64,000 bases of DNA from Synechococcus sp. CS-1329 (GTDB taxonomy: Bacteria > Cyanobacteriota > Cyanobacteriia > PCC-6307 > Cyanobiaceae). The number at the start of each line of letters is the position of its first letter. Position 1 is the first letter of the stretch. This document shows, piece after piece, positions 47,822 through 57,452 of the stretch. The stretch lies in NCBI RefSeq assembly GCF_025128055.1, contig NZ_JAHLYS010000033.1, forward strand, positions 124,001 through 188,000, read 5' to 3'. The position numbers were made by a program, and so were the translations under genes. The notes below the pieces were generated by a model. The model was not told where the DNA came from. It made no database searches and saw only the letters and a program-made list of their open reading frames with translations.

Positions 47822-48463
47822 TCAGAGCGGAGTCGTGTCATCCACGACACGATCGATCAATCCGTAGCTGACGGCCTCGGGCGGAGACAAAAAGTAGTCC
47901 CGGTCGGTGTCTTCTGCAATCTTCTCGAGGGGCTGACCGGTGTGCTCCGCCATCAGACCGTTGAGGGTGTCCTTGAGGAACAGGATCTCCTTGGCCTGAA
48001 TCTCGATGTCGACCGCCTGGCCCTGGGCGCCGCCCAGGGGCTGGTGGATCATGATCCGCGCGCTGGGCAGGGCCATGCGCTTGCCCTTGGCGCCACTGCA
48101 GAGCAGAAAAGCCCCCATGCTGGCCGCCAGGCCGTAACAGATGGTCACCACATCCGGTGCCACCTGCTGCATGGTGTCGTAGATCGCCAGCCCTGCCGTG
48201 ACGGAGCCGCCCGGTGAGTTGACGTAGATCTGGATGTCCTTCTCAGGATCCTCGGCTTCGAGGAACAGGAGCTGGGCCACCAGGGAATCGGCCACCTGAT
48301 CGTCGATGCCGGTGCCCAGGAAGATGATCCGCTCCCGCAGCAAGCGGGAGTAGATGTCAAACGCCCGTTCACCGCGTCCGGACTGCTCCACCACCGTGGG
48401 CAACACCCCTGGCGAGGCCTGCCAGCTGTTGTGGATCGGATGGGAGCGAAGGGCTTCGATCAC
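47822..48463 (-). CDS. clpP: ATP-dependent Clp protease proteolytic subunit ClpP
   Basis: A 213-residue serine protease of the tetradecameric Clp peptidase. It has [42 protein letters not shown], the catalytic Ser in [11 protein letters not shown], His in MIHQPLGG and Asp near DTDRDYFL. It starts at GTG 48463; the first 25 residues are a family-variable extension. Cyanobacteria have several clpP paralogues; this one, next to clpX and tig, is the copy usually paired with ClpX. Confidence 0.96.
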   Translation of the reverse strand: MIEALRSHPIHNSWQASPGVLPTVVEQSGRGERAFDIYSRLLRERIIFLGTGIDDQVADSLVAQLLFLEAEDPEKDIQIYVNSPGGSVTAGLAIYDTMQQVAPDVVTICYGLAASMGAFLLCSGAKGKRMALPSARIMIHQPLGGAQGQAVDIEIQAKEILFLKDTLNGLMAEHTGQPLEKIAEDTDRDYFLSPPEAVSYGLIDRVVDDTTPL

Positions 48464-48510
48464 GCGGCCGGGGCAGGGGAAACGGTGCAGGCGTTCAATC
48501 TATGGCGGCT

Positions 48511-49866
48511 TCAGGCCTGGTCGTCGGCGTCGGCCGCCGCCGCTTCGGCCTCTAGGGCCTTCTCGGTGAGGGTGCTGTGGGCCTCAAGCCACTCCAGCAG
48601 CTTCTCGCGCAGGAGGTCTTCGGCCACGGCTTCGCGCAGGCGCAGCGGATCGATCGAACTGGTGTCGCTCAGACCCTGACTCACCTCCTGCATCTTGGCC
48701 TCGATCGCGGCGTCCTCCGGGCGGATGTCTTCGGCTTCGGCCAGGGCCTTGAGGGCGAAGCTGCGCCGCAGGCGCTGCTCGGCCTCGGGACGGGAGCTGT
48801 CCACCAGGCTGCGCACCAGATCGGGGGTGAACAGCTTCTTGACATCCATTCCCTGCTGGGCGATCTGGGAGGCGGTCTGCTCGATCAGCGAGCGAACCTC
48901 CTGCTGGATCAGGGTCTCGGGTAGGTCCACCTCCAGCTGCTCCACCAGGGCCGCCAGCAGGGCGTCGTGGCGACCGCTGCGGGCCCGCCGTTCGGCGTCC
49001 TCGCGCAGGCGGGTCTCCAGGTCGGCTCTGAGTTCCTCGAGGGTCTCCTTGTCACTGGCCTCCTTGGCGAAGGCGTCATCGAGGGCCGGCAGTTCGCGTG
49101 CCTTGAGTTCCTTGAGGGTGATGCTGAAGCTGGCCTCGCGGCCCTGGGCTTCCTCCTGGGGGTAGTCGTCGGGGAAGCGGCAGCTCACCTCGCGCTCCTC
49201 GCCCACGGCCATGCCGAGGATCCCCGCCACGAAGCCGGGGATCATGCGCTGCTCCTCGAGCTCCACCTCCATGGCATCGGAACTGCCCCCTTCAATGGCC
49301 ACGCCGGTGTCCACGAAAGAGCCGCTGAAGGACACCACCGCCACGTCGCCCGTGGCGGCCGGCCGATCTTCCACAGGCACCAGGGTGGCCAGCTGGCGAC
49401 GCGATTGCTCCAGCATCTCCTCGACCCGTGCGGGGTCGTAGCTGATCAGCTCGGCTTCGGCTGTCAGCCCCTTGGTGGCCTTGAGGCTGGGGGTGGGCTG
49501 CACGTCCAGCTCAAGGGTGAGTGTGAGGTCTTCGCCGGGGTTGAAGCGCTCCAGCAGAGCCTCAAAGCCCTCGCTCAACTCGGGGCTGCTGAGGGCCTCG
49601 ATCTTCTCCTGCTCCAGGGCGTCCCGCCAGACGCTGTCCACCAGGTCCTCCAGGGCGGTGGCCCGGATCCGCAGTGGTCCGATCTGCTGGAGCAGCACCG
49701 GACGGGGCACCTTGCCCTGGCGGAACCCGGGCAGGCGCACACTGCGGCTCAGTTTCACCACGGCGGCCTCATAGCTGGCCTGGGAGCGGCCGCCGGGGAC
49801 GGCCACCTCCAGCGCCAGGCGGCTGCCGGGGCGGGGGCTGGTCTTGACCTTCAGGGCGGAGCTCAT
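48511..49866 (-). CDS. tig: Trigger factor, ribosome-associated chaperone and PPIase
   Basis: Binds the ribosome exit tunnel and helps nascent chains fold. The 451-residue protein has the ribosome-binding signature [16 protein letters not shown] (about 46-61), a PPIase (FKBP) domain in the middle (about 160-240) and the C-terminal helical domain with [22 protein letters not shown] 49866 is supported by the family N-terminus [19 protein letters not shown]. The frame is open for about 110 more codons upstream, but that part is not protein-like. First gene of the tig-clpP-clpX run. Confidence 0.95.
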   Translation of the reverse strand: MSSALKVKTSPRPGSRLALEVAVPGGRSQASYEAAVVKLSRSVRLPGFRQGKVPRPVLLQQIGPLRIRATALEDLVDSVWRDALEQEKIEALSSPELSEGFEALLERFNPGEDLTLTLELDVQPTPSLKATKGLTAEAELISYDPARVEEMLEQSRRQLATLVPVEDRPAATGDVAVVSFSGSFVDTGVAIEGGSSDAMEVELEEQRMIPGFVAGILGMAVGEEREVSCRFPDDYPQEEAQGREASFSITLKELKARELPALDDAFAKEASDKETLEELRADLETRLREDAERRARSGRHDALLAALVEQLEVDLPETLIQQEVRSLIEQTASQIAQQGMDVKKLFTPDLVRSLVDSSRPEAEQRLRRSFALKALAEAEDIRPEDAAIEAKMQEVSQGLSDTSSIDPLRLREAVAEDLLREKLLEWLEAHSTLTEKALEAEAAAADADDQA

Positions 49867-50291
49867 GGCGAAACGGTCGGGCCGCGGCGATGCAGCCCCG
49901 AATCCTATGAACTCGCCCTCCGGCCGATCCGCAGGACCCGTCGGCAGCCCAGGCAGCGTATTGTGTGCACAACGACATGTGGTCGTTGATAGCCACCAGG
50001 ACCACAGGGTTCCCTTCCGAGCCTCAGGTCCAGCGCGCACAGCCTCCTCCGCTCCACGGAGCGTGACGCTGGCCCAGGCTCTCCCCAGATCTTCCCGTTC
50101 CTCTGCAAGCCTCCCGCCCTTTCCATCCAGCCCTTTTCTCCAGGGCACATCCCTCCCTAAGGGTCCCTCCGGCCCCAGCTGATTCAGCTTCCCTGCGGCC
50201 ATGGCGTCCGCTTCCAGCCGAGCTCACGTCGTAGTCCTGGGCGTGCTCCTGGACCAGCCATCACCACCAGCGCTTTCACCCTTTTCCGCCG
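49867..50291. other. 425-nt intergenic region between tig and asd with overlapping inverted repeats
   Basis: The longest gene-free stretch in the window and the only place for the divergent tig and asd promoters. At 49961-49972 are arms TTGTG/CACAA around TG; at 49971-49987, AACGAC-ATGTG-GTCGTT; and at 49978-49984 with 50000-50006, TGTGGTC/GACCACA. These overlap and could form alternative stems. The asd-side half (50030-50290) is C-rich and weakly coding-like with no supported gene. No tRNA, riboswitch or known operator was recognised. Confidence 0.6.
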
Positions 50292-51377
50292 TTGTCAAAC
50301 ACCGCTCCTCTCCCACCTCTCCCCAGTCGTCCCCTGACGGTGGCGGTGCTCGGTGCGACCGGAGCTGTGGGAGAGGAGTTGCTCGCCCTGCTGGCGGAGC
50401 GCCGCTTCCCTGTGGGTGAACTGCGGCTGCTGGCCTCGGAGCGCTCCGCCGGCCGCCAGGTGGCGTGGCAGGGCCGTGAGCTGACGATCCAGGTCGTCGA
50501 TGCCGCGTCTTTTGAGGGGGTGGATCTGGTGCTGGCCTCCGCTGGTGGCTCGATCTCACGGCGCTGGGCGCCGGTGGCGGTGGCGGCGGGCGCGGTGGTC
50601 ATCGACAACTCCAGTGCCTTCCGCCTTGATCCCGAGGTGCCGCTGGTGGTGCCGGAGGTCAATCCCCAGGCGGCTCTGGGCCATCGGGGCATCATCGCCA
50701 ACCCCAACTGCACCACGATCCTGCTCACCCTGGCCCTGGCGCCCCTTCAGGCCCGCCGTCCGATCCGCCGCGTGGTCGTGAGCACCTACCAGTCGGCCAG
50801 TGGTGCCGGTGCCCGGGCGATGGAGGAACTGCGCACGCTCACTCGCACCGTGCTGGATGGCGGCGAGCCGCTGAGTGAGGTGCTGCCCCATTCCCTGGCG
50901 TTCAATCTTTTCCTGCACAACTCCCCCCTGCAGCCCAGCGGCTACTGCGAAGAGGAGCTCAAGATGCTGCATGAAACCCGCAAAATCATGGCTCTGTCGG
51001 AGTTGCGGCTCTCGGCCACCTGTGTGCGGGTGCCGGTGCTGCGGGCCCACTCCGAGGCGGTGAACATTGAGTTCGAGCAACCCTTCCCGGTCGAGGAGGC
51101 CAGGGCGCTGCTGGCGGTGGCCCCAGGGGTGGAGCTGCTGGAGGATTTCGCCGCCAACCGCTTCCCGATGCCCACCGATGTCACCGGTCGCGATCCGGTG
51201 GCCATCGGGCGCATTCGCCAGGACCTCAGCGACCCCAATGCCCTGGAGCTCTGGCTCTGTGGCGACCAGATCCGCAAGGGGGCGGCCCTCAATGCCGTCC
51301 AGATCGCCGAAGTGCTGCTGGAGTCGGCCCAACTGGCGCAGTCCCCAGTCACTTCAGCCGCCCGAGGTGCTGTTTGA
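50292..51377 (+). CDS. asd: Aspartate-semialdehyde dehydrogenase
   Basis: Reduces aspartyl phosphate to aspartate semialdehyde, the branch point to lysine, threonine, methionine and diaminopimelate. The 361-residue product has the Rossmann motif [33 protein letters not shown], the catalytic Cys in [12 protein letters not shown] (about residue 139), [10 protein letters not shown] and [15 protein letters not shown]. It starts at TTG 50292; no ATG or GTG lies upstream in frame, and a later GTG would cut into the Rossmann strand. The TGA overlaps the dapA TTG start as TTGA. Confidence 0.94.
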   Translation: MSNTAPLPPLPSRPLTVAVLGATGAVGEELLALLAERRFPVGELRLLASERSAGRQVAWQGRELTIQVVDAASFEGVDLVLASAGGSISRRWAPVAVAAGAVVIDNSSAFRLDPEVPLVVPEVNPQAALGHRGIIANPNCTTILLTLALAPLQARRPIRRVVVSTYQSASGAGARAMEELRTLTRTVLDGGEPLSEVLPHSLAFNLFLHNSPLQPSGYCEEELKMLHETRKIMALSELRLSATCVRVPVLRAHSEAVNIEFEQPFPVEEARALLAVAPGVELLEDFAANRFPMPTDVTGRDPVAIGRIRQDLSDPNALELWLCGDQIRKGAALNAVQIAEVLLESAQLAQSPVTSAARGAV

Positions 51378-52312
51378 GCACCACAGCAGCACAGTTCGGC
51401 GCGGCGCAGCCCAGCAGGGGCCAACCACAACCGCCCTTCGGCCGGATGCTGACCGCGATGGTCACCCCGTTCAGTCCGGATGGTGCGGTGGATCTCGATC
51501 TGGCCTCACGCCTGGCTGAGCATCTGGTGAACCACGGCTCCGACGGGCTGGTGCTCTGCGGGACCACCGGTGAGTCGCCCACCCTGAGCTGGCAGGAACA
51601 GCACGAGCTGTTTGAAGCGGTGAAGCGGGCCGTGGCGGGCCGGGCCCTGGTGCTCGCCGGCACGGGCAGCAATTGCACAGCCGAGGCCATCGAAGCGATC
51701 GGACGGGCGGCCGATGAAGGCGCCGATGGGGCCCTGGTGGTGGTTCCGTACTACAACAAGCCACCCCAGGAAGGCCTCGAAGCCCATTTCCGTGCCATTG
51801 CCCAGGCGGCCCCCAGGCTGCCGGTGATGCTCTACAACATCCCGGGCCGCACCGGCTGCAGCCTTGAGCCGGCCACCACGGCCCGCCTGCTTGATCTCCC
51901 CAACGTGGTCAGCTACAAGGCCGCCAGTGGCAGCACCGATGAGGTCAGCCAGCTGCGGTTGCTCTGCGGCGACCGCCTGGCGATCTACAGCGGCGATGAT
52001 GCCCTGACCCTGCCGATGCTGGCGGTGGGTGCCGTCGGTGTGGTGAGCGTGGCCAGTCATCTGGTGGGACGCGAGATCCAGCGCATGATCTCCGCCTTTC
52101 TGGCCGGCGAGCTGGCCGCGGCCCTGGCCCTGCACGAACGCCTGCTGCCCCTCTGCCGGGCGCTGTTCGCCACCACCAATCCCATTCCCGTCAAAGCGGC
52201 CCTTGAGCTGGAGGGCTGGCCCGTGGGCGCCCCCCGTCTTCCCCTGGTCTCCGCCGACAGCGACGTCCGTGCCCGATTGACCTCCGCCCTGGCTGCCCTG
52301 CGTCCTACCTGA
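51374..52312 (+). CDS. dapA: 4-hydroxy-tetrahydrodipicolinate synthase
   Basis: Condenses pyruvate and aspartate semialdehyde in lysine and diaminopimelate synthesis. The 312-residue TIM barrel has [37 protein letters not shown] (catalytic Tyr), [10 protein letters not shown], and the Schiff-base Lys in [14 protein letters not shown]. It starts at TTG 51374, overlapping the asd stop by 4 nt (TTGA), so translation is coupled; Met25 (51446) is an alternative but would drop the usual N-terminus. Both asd and dapA use TTG, which is unusual for two adjacent genes. Confidence 0.95.
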   Translation: MSTTAAQFGAAQPSRGQPQPPFGRMLTAMVTPFSPDGAVDLDLASRLAEHLVNHGSDGLVLCGTTGESPTLSWQEQHELFEAVKRAVAGRALVLAGTGSNCTAEAIEAIGRAADEGADGALVVVPYYNKPPQEGLEAHFRAIAQAAPRLPVMLYNIPGRTGCSLEPATTARLLDLPNVVSYKAASGSTDEVSQLRLLCGDRLAIYSGDDALTLPMLAVGAVGVVSVASHLVGREIQRMISAFLAGELAAALALHERLLPLCRALFATTNPIPVKAALELEGWPVGAPRLPLVSADSDVRARLTSALAALRPT

Positions 52313-52421
52313 CGCCATGGCTTAGCTCCAGCGCAGTGCGGCCTGGAGTTCTCGCAACAGCAACACTCTGTTTCCGCTCCGTTTCCGTTCAGTTTTTCTT
52401 CAATCCTTCGATTCCAACCCC

Positions 52422-54443
52422 ATGAGCCCAAGCAACACCCGAAACGCCCCCACCAACAAACAGCCTGCCCTGCGGGTCATCCCCCTGGGTGGTCTGCATG
52501 AGATCGGCAAGAACACCTGCGTCTTTGAGTATGGCGATGAGCTGATGCTGGTGGATGCCGGCCTCGCCTTCCCCAGTGATGGCATGCACGGTGTCAACGT
52601 CGTGCTGCCGGACACCAGCTATCTGCGTGAAAACCAGAAGCGCATCCGCGGCATGATCGTGACCCATGGTCATGAAGATCACATCGGCGGGATTCCCCAC
52701 CACCTCAAGAACTTCAGCATCCCTGTGATCTATGGCCCGAGGCTGGCCATGTCGATGCTTCAGGGCAAGATGGAGGAAGCTGCCGTCACCGACCGCACCA
52801 TCATCCAGACGGTGAGCCCTCGGGATGTGGTCAAGGTGGGCCAGCACTTCCAGGTGGAGTTCATCCGCAACACCCACTCGATTGCCGATAGCTTCAGCCT
52901 GGCAATCACCACTCCCGTGGGTGTGGTGATCTTCACCGGCGACTTCAAGTTCGACCACACCCCTGTGGATGGCGAGTACTTCGACATCCAGCGGATGGCT
53001 CACTACGGCGAACAGGGTGTGCTCTGCCTGTTCAGTGACTCCACCAACGCCGAGGTGCCCGGCTTCACCCCGCCCGAGCGCTCGGTGTTCCCGAACCTCG
53101 ACCGCCACTTCGCCAATTCCGAAGGTCGGGTGATCGTCACCACCTTCGCCAGTTCGGTGCACCGGGTTTCGATGATCCTGGAGCTGGCCATGAAGCACGG
53201 CCGCAAGGTGGGCCTGCTGGGTCGCTCCATGCTCAACGTGATCGCCAAGGCTCGCGAGCTTGGATACATCCGCTGCCCCGATGAATTGTTCGTGCCCATC
53301 AAGCAGATCCGCGATCTTCCCGATCGCGAAACCCTGCTGCTGATGACCGGCAGTCAGGGCGAACCCCTGGCGGCCCTCAGCCGCATCTCCCGCGGTGAGC
53401 ACCCCCAGGTGCAGGTCAAACCCACCGACACAATCATCTTCTCCGCCAGCCCGATCCCCGGCAACACCATTTCAGTGGTGAACACCATCGATCGGCTGAT
53501 GATGATGGGAGCCAAGGTGGTCTACGGCAAGGGCGAAGGCATCCACGTGTCGGGCCATGGTTGTCAGGAAGACCACAAGCTGATGCTGGCCCTCACCCGG
53601 CCGAAATTCTTCGTGCCGGTCCACGGCGAGCACCGCATGCTCGTGTGCCACTCACGCACGGCCCAGTCGATGGGAATTCCCGCCGACAACATGCTGATCA
53701 TCGACAACGGTGATGTGGTGGAGCTCACCCCCACCACCATCCACAAGGGCGATCCGGTCAAGGCCGGCATCGAGCTGCTGGATGCCTCCCGCAACGGCAT
53801 CGTCGACAACCGCGTTCTCAAGGAACGCCAGCAGCTGGCCGAAGACGGCGTGATCACCCTGCTGACCGTGATCAGCACCGATGGCGTCATGGGCGCTCCG
53901 CCGCGGGTCAACCTGCGTGGTGTGGTCACCACCGCCGATGCCCGCCGGCTCTCGGTCTGGGCTGAGCGGGAGATCGGCTGGGTGCTGGACAACCGCTGGA
54001 ATCAGCTGGCCCGCAACACCGGTGGCACGGCCCCCGAGGTGGACTGGGTGGGTGTGCAACGGGAGATCGAAGTGGGTCTGCAGCGCCGCTTGCGGCGAGA
54101 GCTGCAGGTGGAGCCGCTGATCATCTGCCTGGTGCAGCCGGCTCCGGCCGGCACCCCGGCCTACAAGGGCCGTGCCGATGCCGAGCCCGACAGCCGTCCG
54201 GCGCCCCGCGGTGGTCGCCGCGAGAGCTCAGGTCGTGAGCCGGTGATCCGCAATCACGCGGCTCCCCAGCGGGTTGTGGGCTCCGGTGCTGTGGCTGTTG
54301 CGGCCCCGGCCCCGGCACCTGTGGCTGTGGCTGTCACCACCCCTGTCAGTGCACCCGCGGCCCAGGTGGCTCCGGTCAAGCAGGAAGAGCCGGAAATGCC
54401 CGCCAACCGCGTGCGTCGCCGCCGCTCCACCGCCGCCGGCTGA
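52422..54443 (+). CDS. rnj: Ribonuclease J
   Basis: A metallo-beta-lactamase/beta-CASP exo- and endonuclease for mRNA decay and rRNA maturation. The 673-residue protein has the catalytic THGHEDHIGG (about residue 85), FTGDFKFDHTP, SDSTNAEVPGFT, TGSQGEPLAALSRI and VHGEHRML. After the C-terminal domain comes a 110-residue Arg/Pro/Ala-rich tail ending RVRRRRSTAAG, longer than in firmicute RNase J, probably disordered and RNA- or protein-binding. ATG 52422; a CTCCAG/CTGGAG hairpin lies in the 109-nt gap after dapA. Confidence 0.94.
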   Translation: MSPSNTRNAPTNKQPALRVIPLGGLHEIGKNTCVFEYGDELMLVDAGLAFPSDGMHGVNVVLPDTSYLRENQKRIRGMIVTHGHEDHIGGIPHHLKNFSIPVIYGPRLAMSMLQGKMEEAAVTDRTIIQTVSPRDVVKVGQHFQVEFIRNTHSIADSFSLAITTPVGVVIFTGDFKFDHTPVDGEYFDIQRMAHYGEQGVLCLFSDSTNAEVPGFTPPERSVFPNLDRHFANSEGRVIVTTFASSVHRVSMILELAMKHGRKVGLLGRSMLNVIAKARELGYIRCPDELFVPIKQIRDLPDRETLLLMTGSQGEPLAALSRISRGEHPQVQVKPTDTIIFSASPIPGNTISVVNTIDRLMMMGAKVVYGKGEGIHVSGHGCQEDHKLMLALTRPKFFVPVHGEHRMLVCHSRTAQSMGIPADNMLIIDNGDVVELTPTTIHKGDPVKAGIELLDASRNGIVDNRVLKERQQLAEDGVITLLTVISTDGVMGAPPRVNLRGVVTTADARRLSVWAEREIGWVLDNRWNQLARNTGGTAPEVDWVGVQREIEVGLQRRLRRELQVEPLIICLVQPAPAGTPAYKGRADAEPDSRPAPRGGRRESSGREPVIRNHAAPQRVVGSGAVAVAAPAPAPVAVAVTTPVSAPAAQVAPVKQEEPEMPANRVRRRRSTAAG

Positions 54444-54474
54444 ACGGCTGTGGGCTGGGCGGCCCCGCTGCCGC

Positions 54475-54936
54475 TCAGCCCAGCACCACCCGCAGCCGAC
54501 CCTTGGCCAGCTCGGCTTCCTCCTCGGGGCTGAAGCGGCTGAGGCCTTCGCCATCGCGCCCGGAGCTGTGGAGCTCCTCCAGCACCTCCACCCGCACCTC
54601 GTCCAGGCCGCTGTCTGGAGGCGCTGGATCCAGGCCCGCCGCTGCGCTCTGCTGGCAGAGCGCCAGTCCCTCGCCAGCCAGATCGCTGAAGGTGCTCCCG
54701 CCGCTGGCCGCGTCCCGGACCTGGCGATAGAGGGCGCCAGCGGCGAGCGGTTGGTGCAACCCGTAGAAATGAATGTGCCCCAGCAGCAACTGCAGACGCA
54801 GGATCTGGGGATCACTGGCCTCCAGTGCTGTGCCCTCCAGCAGGGTCAGGCCCTCTTGAAGGGCCTCCGTGAAGCGCCCCTGGCTGTAGGTCAGTTCCAC
54901 GCTTCTGTAGTCCTGATCGAAGCCGCTGGTGGTCAT
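54475..54936 (-). CDS. Small TPR-like protein cotranslated with tilS
   Basis: A 153-residue protein of unknown function. It begins MTTSGFDQDYRSVELTYSQGRFTEALQEGLTLLEGT, a TPR-like helix pair, followed by LRLQLLLGHIHFYGLHQPLAAGALYRQV, a second, and an acidic tail ending in FSPEEEAELAKGRLRVVLG. The ATG at 54936 overlaps the tilS stop (ATGA, 4 nt), so it is translationally coupled to tilS; the adjacency of small TPR proteins with tilS is something I recall in picocyanobacteria but cannot verify here. Confidence 0.75.
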   Translation of the reverse strand: MTTSGFDQDYRSVELTYSQGRFTEALQEGLTLLEGTALEASDPQILRLQLLLGHIHFYGLHQPLAAGALYRQVRDAASGGSTFSDLAGEGLALCQQSAAAGLDPAPPDSGLDEVRVEVLEELHSSGRDGEGLSRFSPEEEAELAKGRLRVVLG

Positions 54937-56027
54937 GGCTCGGGGGAGGTGGCTCCGGGTTCACCAGGGTCGGATCGGTCCGCGTGCTGGCTGGATTCCG
55001 GCTGCAGCCAGAGGCTTTGCCGGTCCCAGGAGAGGCTGTTCCCTCCGGGTAGGTCCAGGCTGCCAGGCCCCTGCTCCAGGGGCAAGCGGCGCCGCAGCGA
55101 TTCCAGGCAGCGCCCCCCCAGTCGCAGCCCGGCGCTGCGCTCCAGCCAGAGATTGAGCAGCAGGCCCTGACTGCTGGCGGAGAGCTCATTCAGCCGTTGG
55201 CGCTGCAGGGTCGGCCTCTGCTGAGGCTGGCCTGTGGCCCCGGCAGCCGCGGGCGCCTGCAGGGCCGTGAGGGCCAGCAGCGCCAGTTCTTCGCTGAGCG
55301 CCTGGGTGCTCTCCAGGCGCTCGGCCAGGTCCCCCAGGCGCCGCCAGGCCCCGGGGTGGAGGTCTTCAAGCACCGGCAGCACCTCCTGGCGCAGACGGTT
55401 GCGGCTGAAGCGGGGATCATGGTTGCTGGGATCCAGCCACAGGGGCAGCTGCTGCTGCGCGCAGAAGGCCGCGGTTTCCGCCCGCGAGAAGTCCAGCAGG
55501 GGGCGCACCAGTTCGAGGCTGCCGCTGAGGGGTCGCCGCCTGCGCAGGCTGCTCAGCCCGCGCAGGCCGCAGCCCCGGGCCAGGTTGAACAGCAGGGTCT
55601 CGGCCCGGTCGCTGCCTGTGTGGCCGCTCACCACCCGCGAGCAGCCGAGGCTGAGGGCCCGCTGACTCAATCGCTCGTAGCGCCAGCGGCGCCCAGCCGC
55701 TTCACGGCCGCCAGCGCAGCCGGTGCCGGCTGCCCCAGCGGGGGCCTCCTCCAGCAGCACCGGCAGGCCCAGGCCGGTGGCCCAGGCTGCCAGCTCCCTG
55801 GCCTGATCAGCCGCTTCCGCGCGCCAGCCGTGGTTGCCGTGCCAGAGCTGCAGCTCCCAGCCGTGCAGGCGCCGCAGCTGCAGCAGCAGCACCGTCAGAG
55901 CCATCGAGTCCTGGCCACCGGAGACGGCCAGCAGCAGCCGCTCCCCCCTGGGCAGCAGCTGGGGGTCTGCCAGCAGGCGCCGATGCAGCCGCTGCTGCAG
56001 GGGACCCCATGGGAGGATCGCTAACAC
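54933..56027 (-). CDS. tilS: tRNA(Ile)-lysidine synthetase TilS
   Basis: Modifies C34 of tRNA-Ile(CAU) to lysidine so it reads AUA. The 364-residue protein has the PP-loop LLAVSGGQDSMALTVLL (about 32-48), VVSGHTGSDRAETLLFNLARG, and SNHDPRFSRNRLRQEVLPVL, with a C-terminal TilS-C-like region. GTG 56027 is the only usable start upstream of the PP-loop and directly abuts the ATG (56028) of the divergent Ycf23-like gene, leaving no intergenic base. It is followed by the coupled TPR-like gene. Confidence 0.92.
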   Translation of the reverse strand: MLAILPWGPLQQRLHRRLLADPQLLPRGERLLLAVSGGQDSMALTVLLLQLRRLHGWELQLWHGNHGWRAEAADQARELAAWATGLGLPVLLEEAPAGAAGTGCAGGREAAGRRWRYERLSQRALSLGCSRVVSGHTGSDRAETLLFNLARGCGLRGLSSLRRRRPLSGSLELVRPLLDFSRAETAAFCAQQQLPLWLDPSNHDPRFSRNRLRQEVLPVLEDLHPGAWRRLGDLAERLESTQALSEELALLALTALQAPAAAGATGQPQQRPTLQRQRLNELSASSQGLLLNLWLERSAGLRLGGRCLESLRRRLPLEQGPGSLDLPGGNSLSWDRQSLWLQPESSQHADRSDPGEPGATSPEP

Positions 56028-56798
56028 ATGCCCTGTTCGCCGATGTCGCGCCTCACCAGCCTGCCCGCCCCCCTGCAAGCGGCGCTGCATTCCCGGCGGC
56101 TGCTGAAAGTGATCAGCGGCCTGGCCAACTTCGAGGCGTCCAGCGTGGAGCGCATCAGCCGGGCCGCCGGTGCCGCTGGCGCCGACCTGCTCGATGTGGC
56201 CTGCGATCCGGCCCTCGTTCGCCTGGCCGCGGGGGTCTCGGGCCTGCCGGTGTGCGTTTCGGCCGTGGATCCTGAGCTGTTCGCCGCCGCCGTGGACGCC
56301 GGTGCCGCGATGGTGGAGATCGGCAATTTCGATTCGTTCTATCCCGAAGGGCGGATCTTCGGCGCCGAGGAGGTGCTGGCCCTCACCCGTCGCACCCGGC
56401 AGCTGCTGCCGCAGGTGGTGCTCTCGGTCACGGTGCCCCATGTTCTTCCCCTCGATCAGCAGCAGCAGCTGGCCATCGATCTGGCCGCTGCCGGCGCCGA
56501 TCTGATTCAGACCGAAGGAGGCACCAGTGCCCGTCCCTTCAGCCCCGGGCTCCTGGGCCTGATCGAGAAGGCCGCGCCCACCCTGGCCGCGGCCCATGCC
56601 ATCAGCCGGGCGGTGGAGATTCCCGTGCTCTGCGCTTCCGGCCTCTCGGCGGTCACCCTGCCCATGGCCATCGCCGCCGGCGCCCATGGCGTCGGAGTGG
56701 GCTCGGCCGTGAACCGCCTCGACGACGAGCTGGCGATGGTGGCGGTGGTGCGCAGTCTGCGTGAGGCCCTGGCGGCTGTGCCGGTGGCGGTGGGCTGA
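56028..56798 (+). CDS. ycf23: Ycf23-like protein (DUF561)
   Basis: A 256-residue protein of the DUF561/Ycf23 family, conserved in cyanobacteria and plastids; its biochemical role is not established. The sequence reads as a TIM-barrel-like fold with ISGLANFEASSVERI, LLDVACDPALVRLAA, MVEIGNFDSFYPEGRIFGAEEVLALT, LIQTEGGTSARPF and LCASGLSAVTLPMAIAAGAHGVGVGSAVN. ATG 56028 abuts the tilS GTG; ATG 56043 is a possible alternative and would leave a 15-nt gap. Confidence 0.88.
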   Translation: MPCSPMSRLTSLPAPLQAALHSRRLLKVISGLANFEASSVERISRAAGAAGADLLDVACDPALVRLAAGVSGLPVCVSAVDPELFAAAVDAGAAMVEIGNFDSFYPEGRIFGAEEVLALTRRTRQLLPQVVLSVTVPHVLPLDQQQQLAIDLAAAGADLIQTEGGTSARPFSPGLLGLIEKAAPTLAAAHAISRAVEIPVLCASGLSAVTLPMAIAAGAHGVGVGSAVNRLDDELAMVAVVRSLREALAAVPVAVG

Positions 56799-56889
56799 GG
56801 CCACCTGCTGCCTGTGACGGTTCCGCACCCCTGCCTTGGCCAACTCAGGGGGCTTTGTTTAGTCTTGAACACCGGTTGTTTCCTTTCCC

Positions 56890-57321
56890 ATGGGCGCGTT
56901 CATCTGGCTCCTGCAATGGCCGATCCGCGCTGTTGTGCTGTTGATCGTGGGCGCCTTGCCCCTCGGAGTGGAGTTCAGCAGTTTCGGCACCGCTCTGTTG
57001 TCCGCAGCCGTGATCGGGTTGCTGGGAACGCTGCTGCTCTGGCCACTGAAGCTGCTGCTGGCGCTCCCCTGGGCATTCACCAGCCTGGGCGGGATGATCA
57101 CGCCGATCACCGCTGTCTACAACTGGGTGATCACGATCGTGCTGTTTGCCCTGGCGGCCTGGTTGATCCAGGGCTTCCGGCTCAAGAACGGCCTGATCAG
57201 TGCGGCCCTGGGCGCCATCGTCTACAGCGTGCTCAGCACCTTGATCCTGGGCTGGCTCGGTCTCGATGTGAGCTTCACCCGGGCGGCGGCCGCGCTCAGC
57301 GCGTCGATGGGTGTGGCCTGA
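56890..57321 (+). CDS. Holin-like four-helix membrane protein (phage_holin_4_2 family)
   Basis: A 143-residue very hydrophobic protein with four predicted membrane helices (about residues 5-27, 35-60, 70-95, 100-130). The LLQWPIRAVVLLIVGALPLGVEFSSFGTALLSAAVIGLLG start and the GFRLKNGLISAALGAIVYSVLSTL region fit the mycobacterial-type phage-holin superfamily IV fold, a common chromosomal membrane protein not tied to any prophage here. ATG 56890. Its role is unknown; it lies 91 nt after ycf23. Confidence 0.8.
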   Translation: MGAFIWLLQWPIRAVVLLIVGALPLGVEFSSFGTALLSAAVIGLLGTLLLWPLKLLLALPWAFTSLGGMITPITAVYNWVITIVLFALAAWLIQGFRLKNGLISAALGAIVYSVLSTLILGWLGLDVSFTRAAAALSASMGVA

Positions 57322-57452
57322 GGGTTCGCCCTGGGGGCGCTGTAGTTGTTGCCTGCCTCAGGACCTTTCCTGCCGGGCAGCGAACGCAGACCATGGCTGA
57401 TTCCTAGGATCAGGGCTGTGTCTGACCAGGGATCACCTGGATCCAGCAGCCC

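Noticed and set aside
49844-50182. Plus-strand 112-codon open frame in the tig-asd gap
   Set aside because: Ser/Pro/Arg-rich translation without domain or conserved pattern, no Shine-Dalgarno, and it begins inside tig.
49867-50202. In-frame upstream extension of tig (about 110 codons)
   Set aside because: The family N-terminus begins at ATG 49866; the extension is low-complexity and overlaps the likely promoter region.
52325-52347. CTCCAG/CTGGAG hairpin after dapA as a terminator
   Set aside because: Short stem, 11-nt loop and no T-tract; kept only as a note under rnj.
55197-56024. Plus-strand 275-codon frame opposite tilS
   Set aside because: It is antisense to tilS, whose PP-loop and other motifs are intact.
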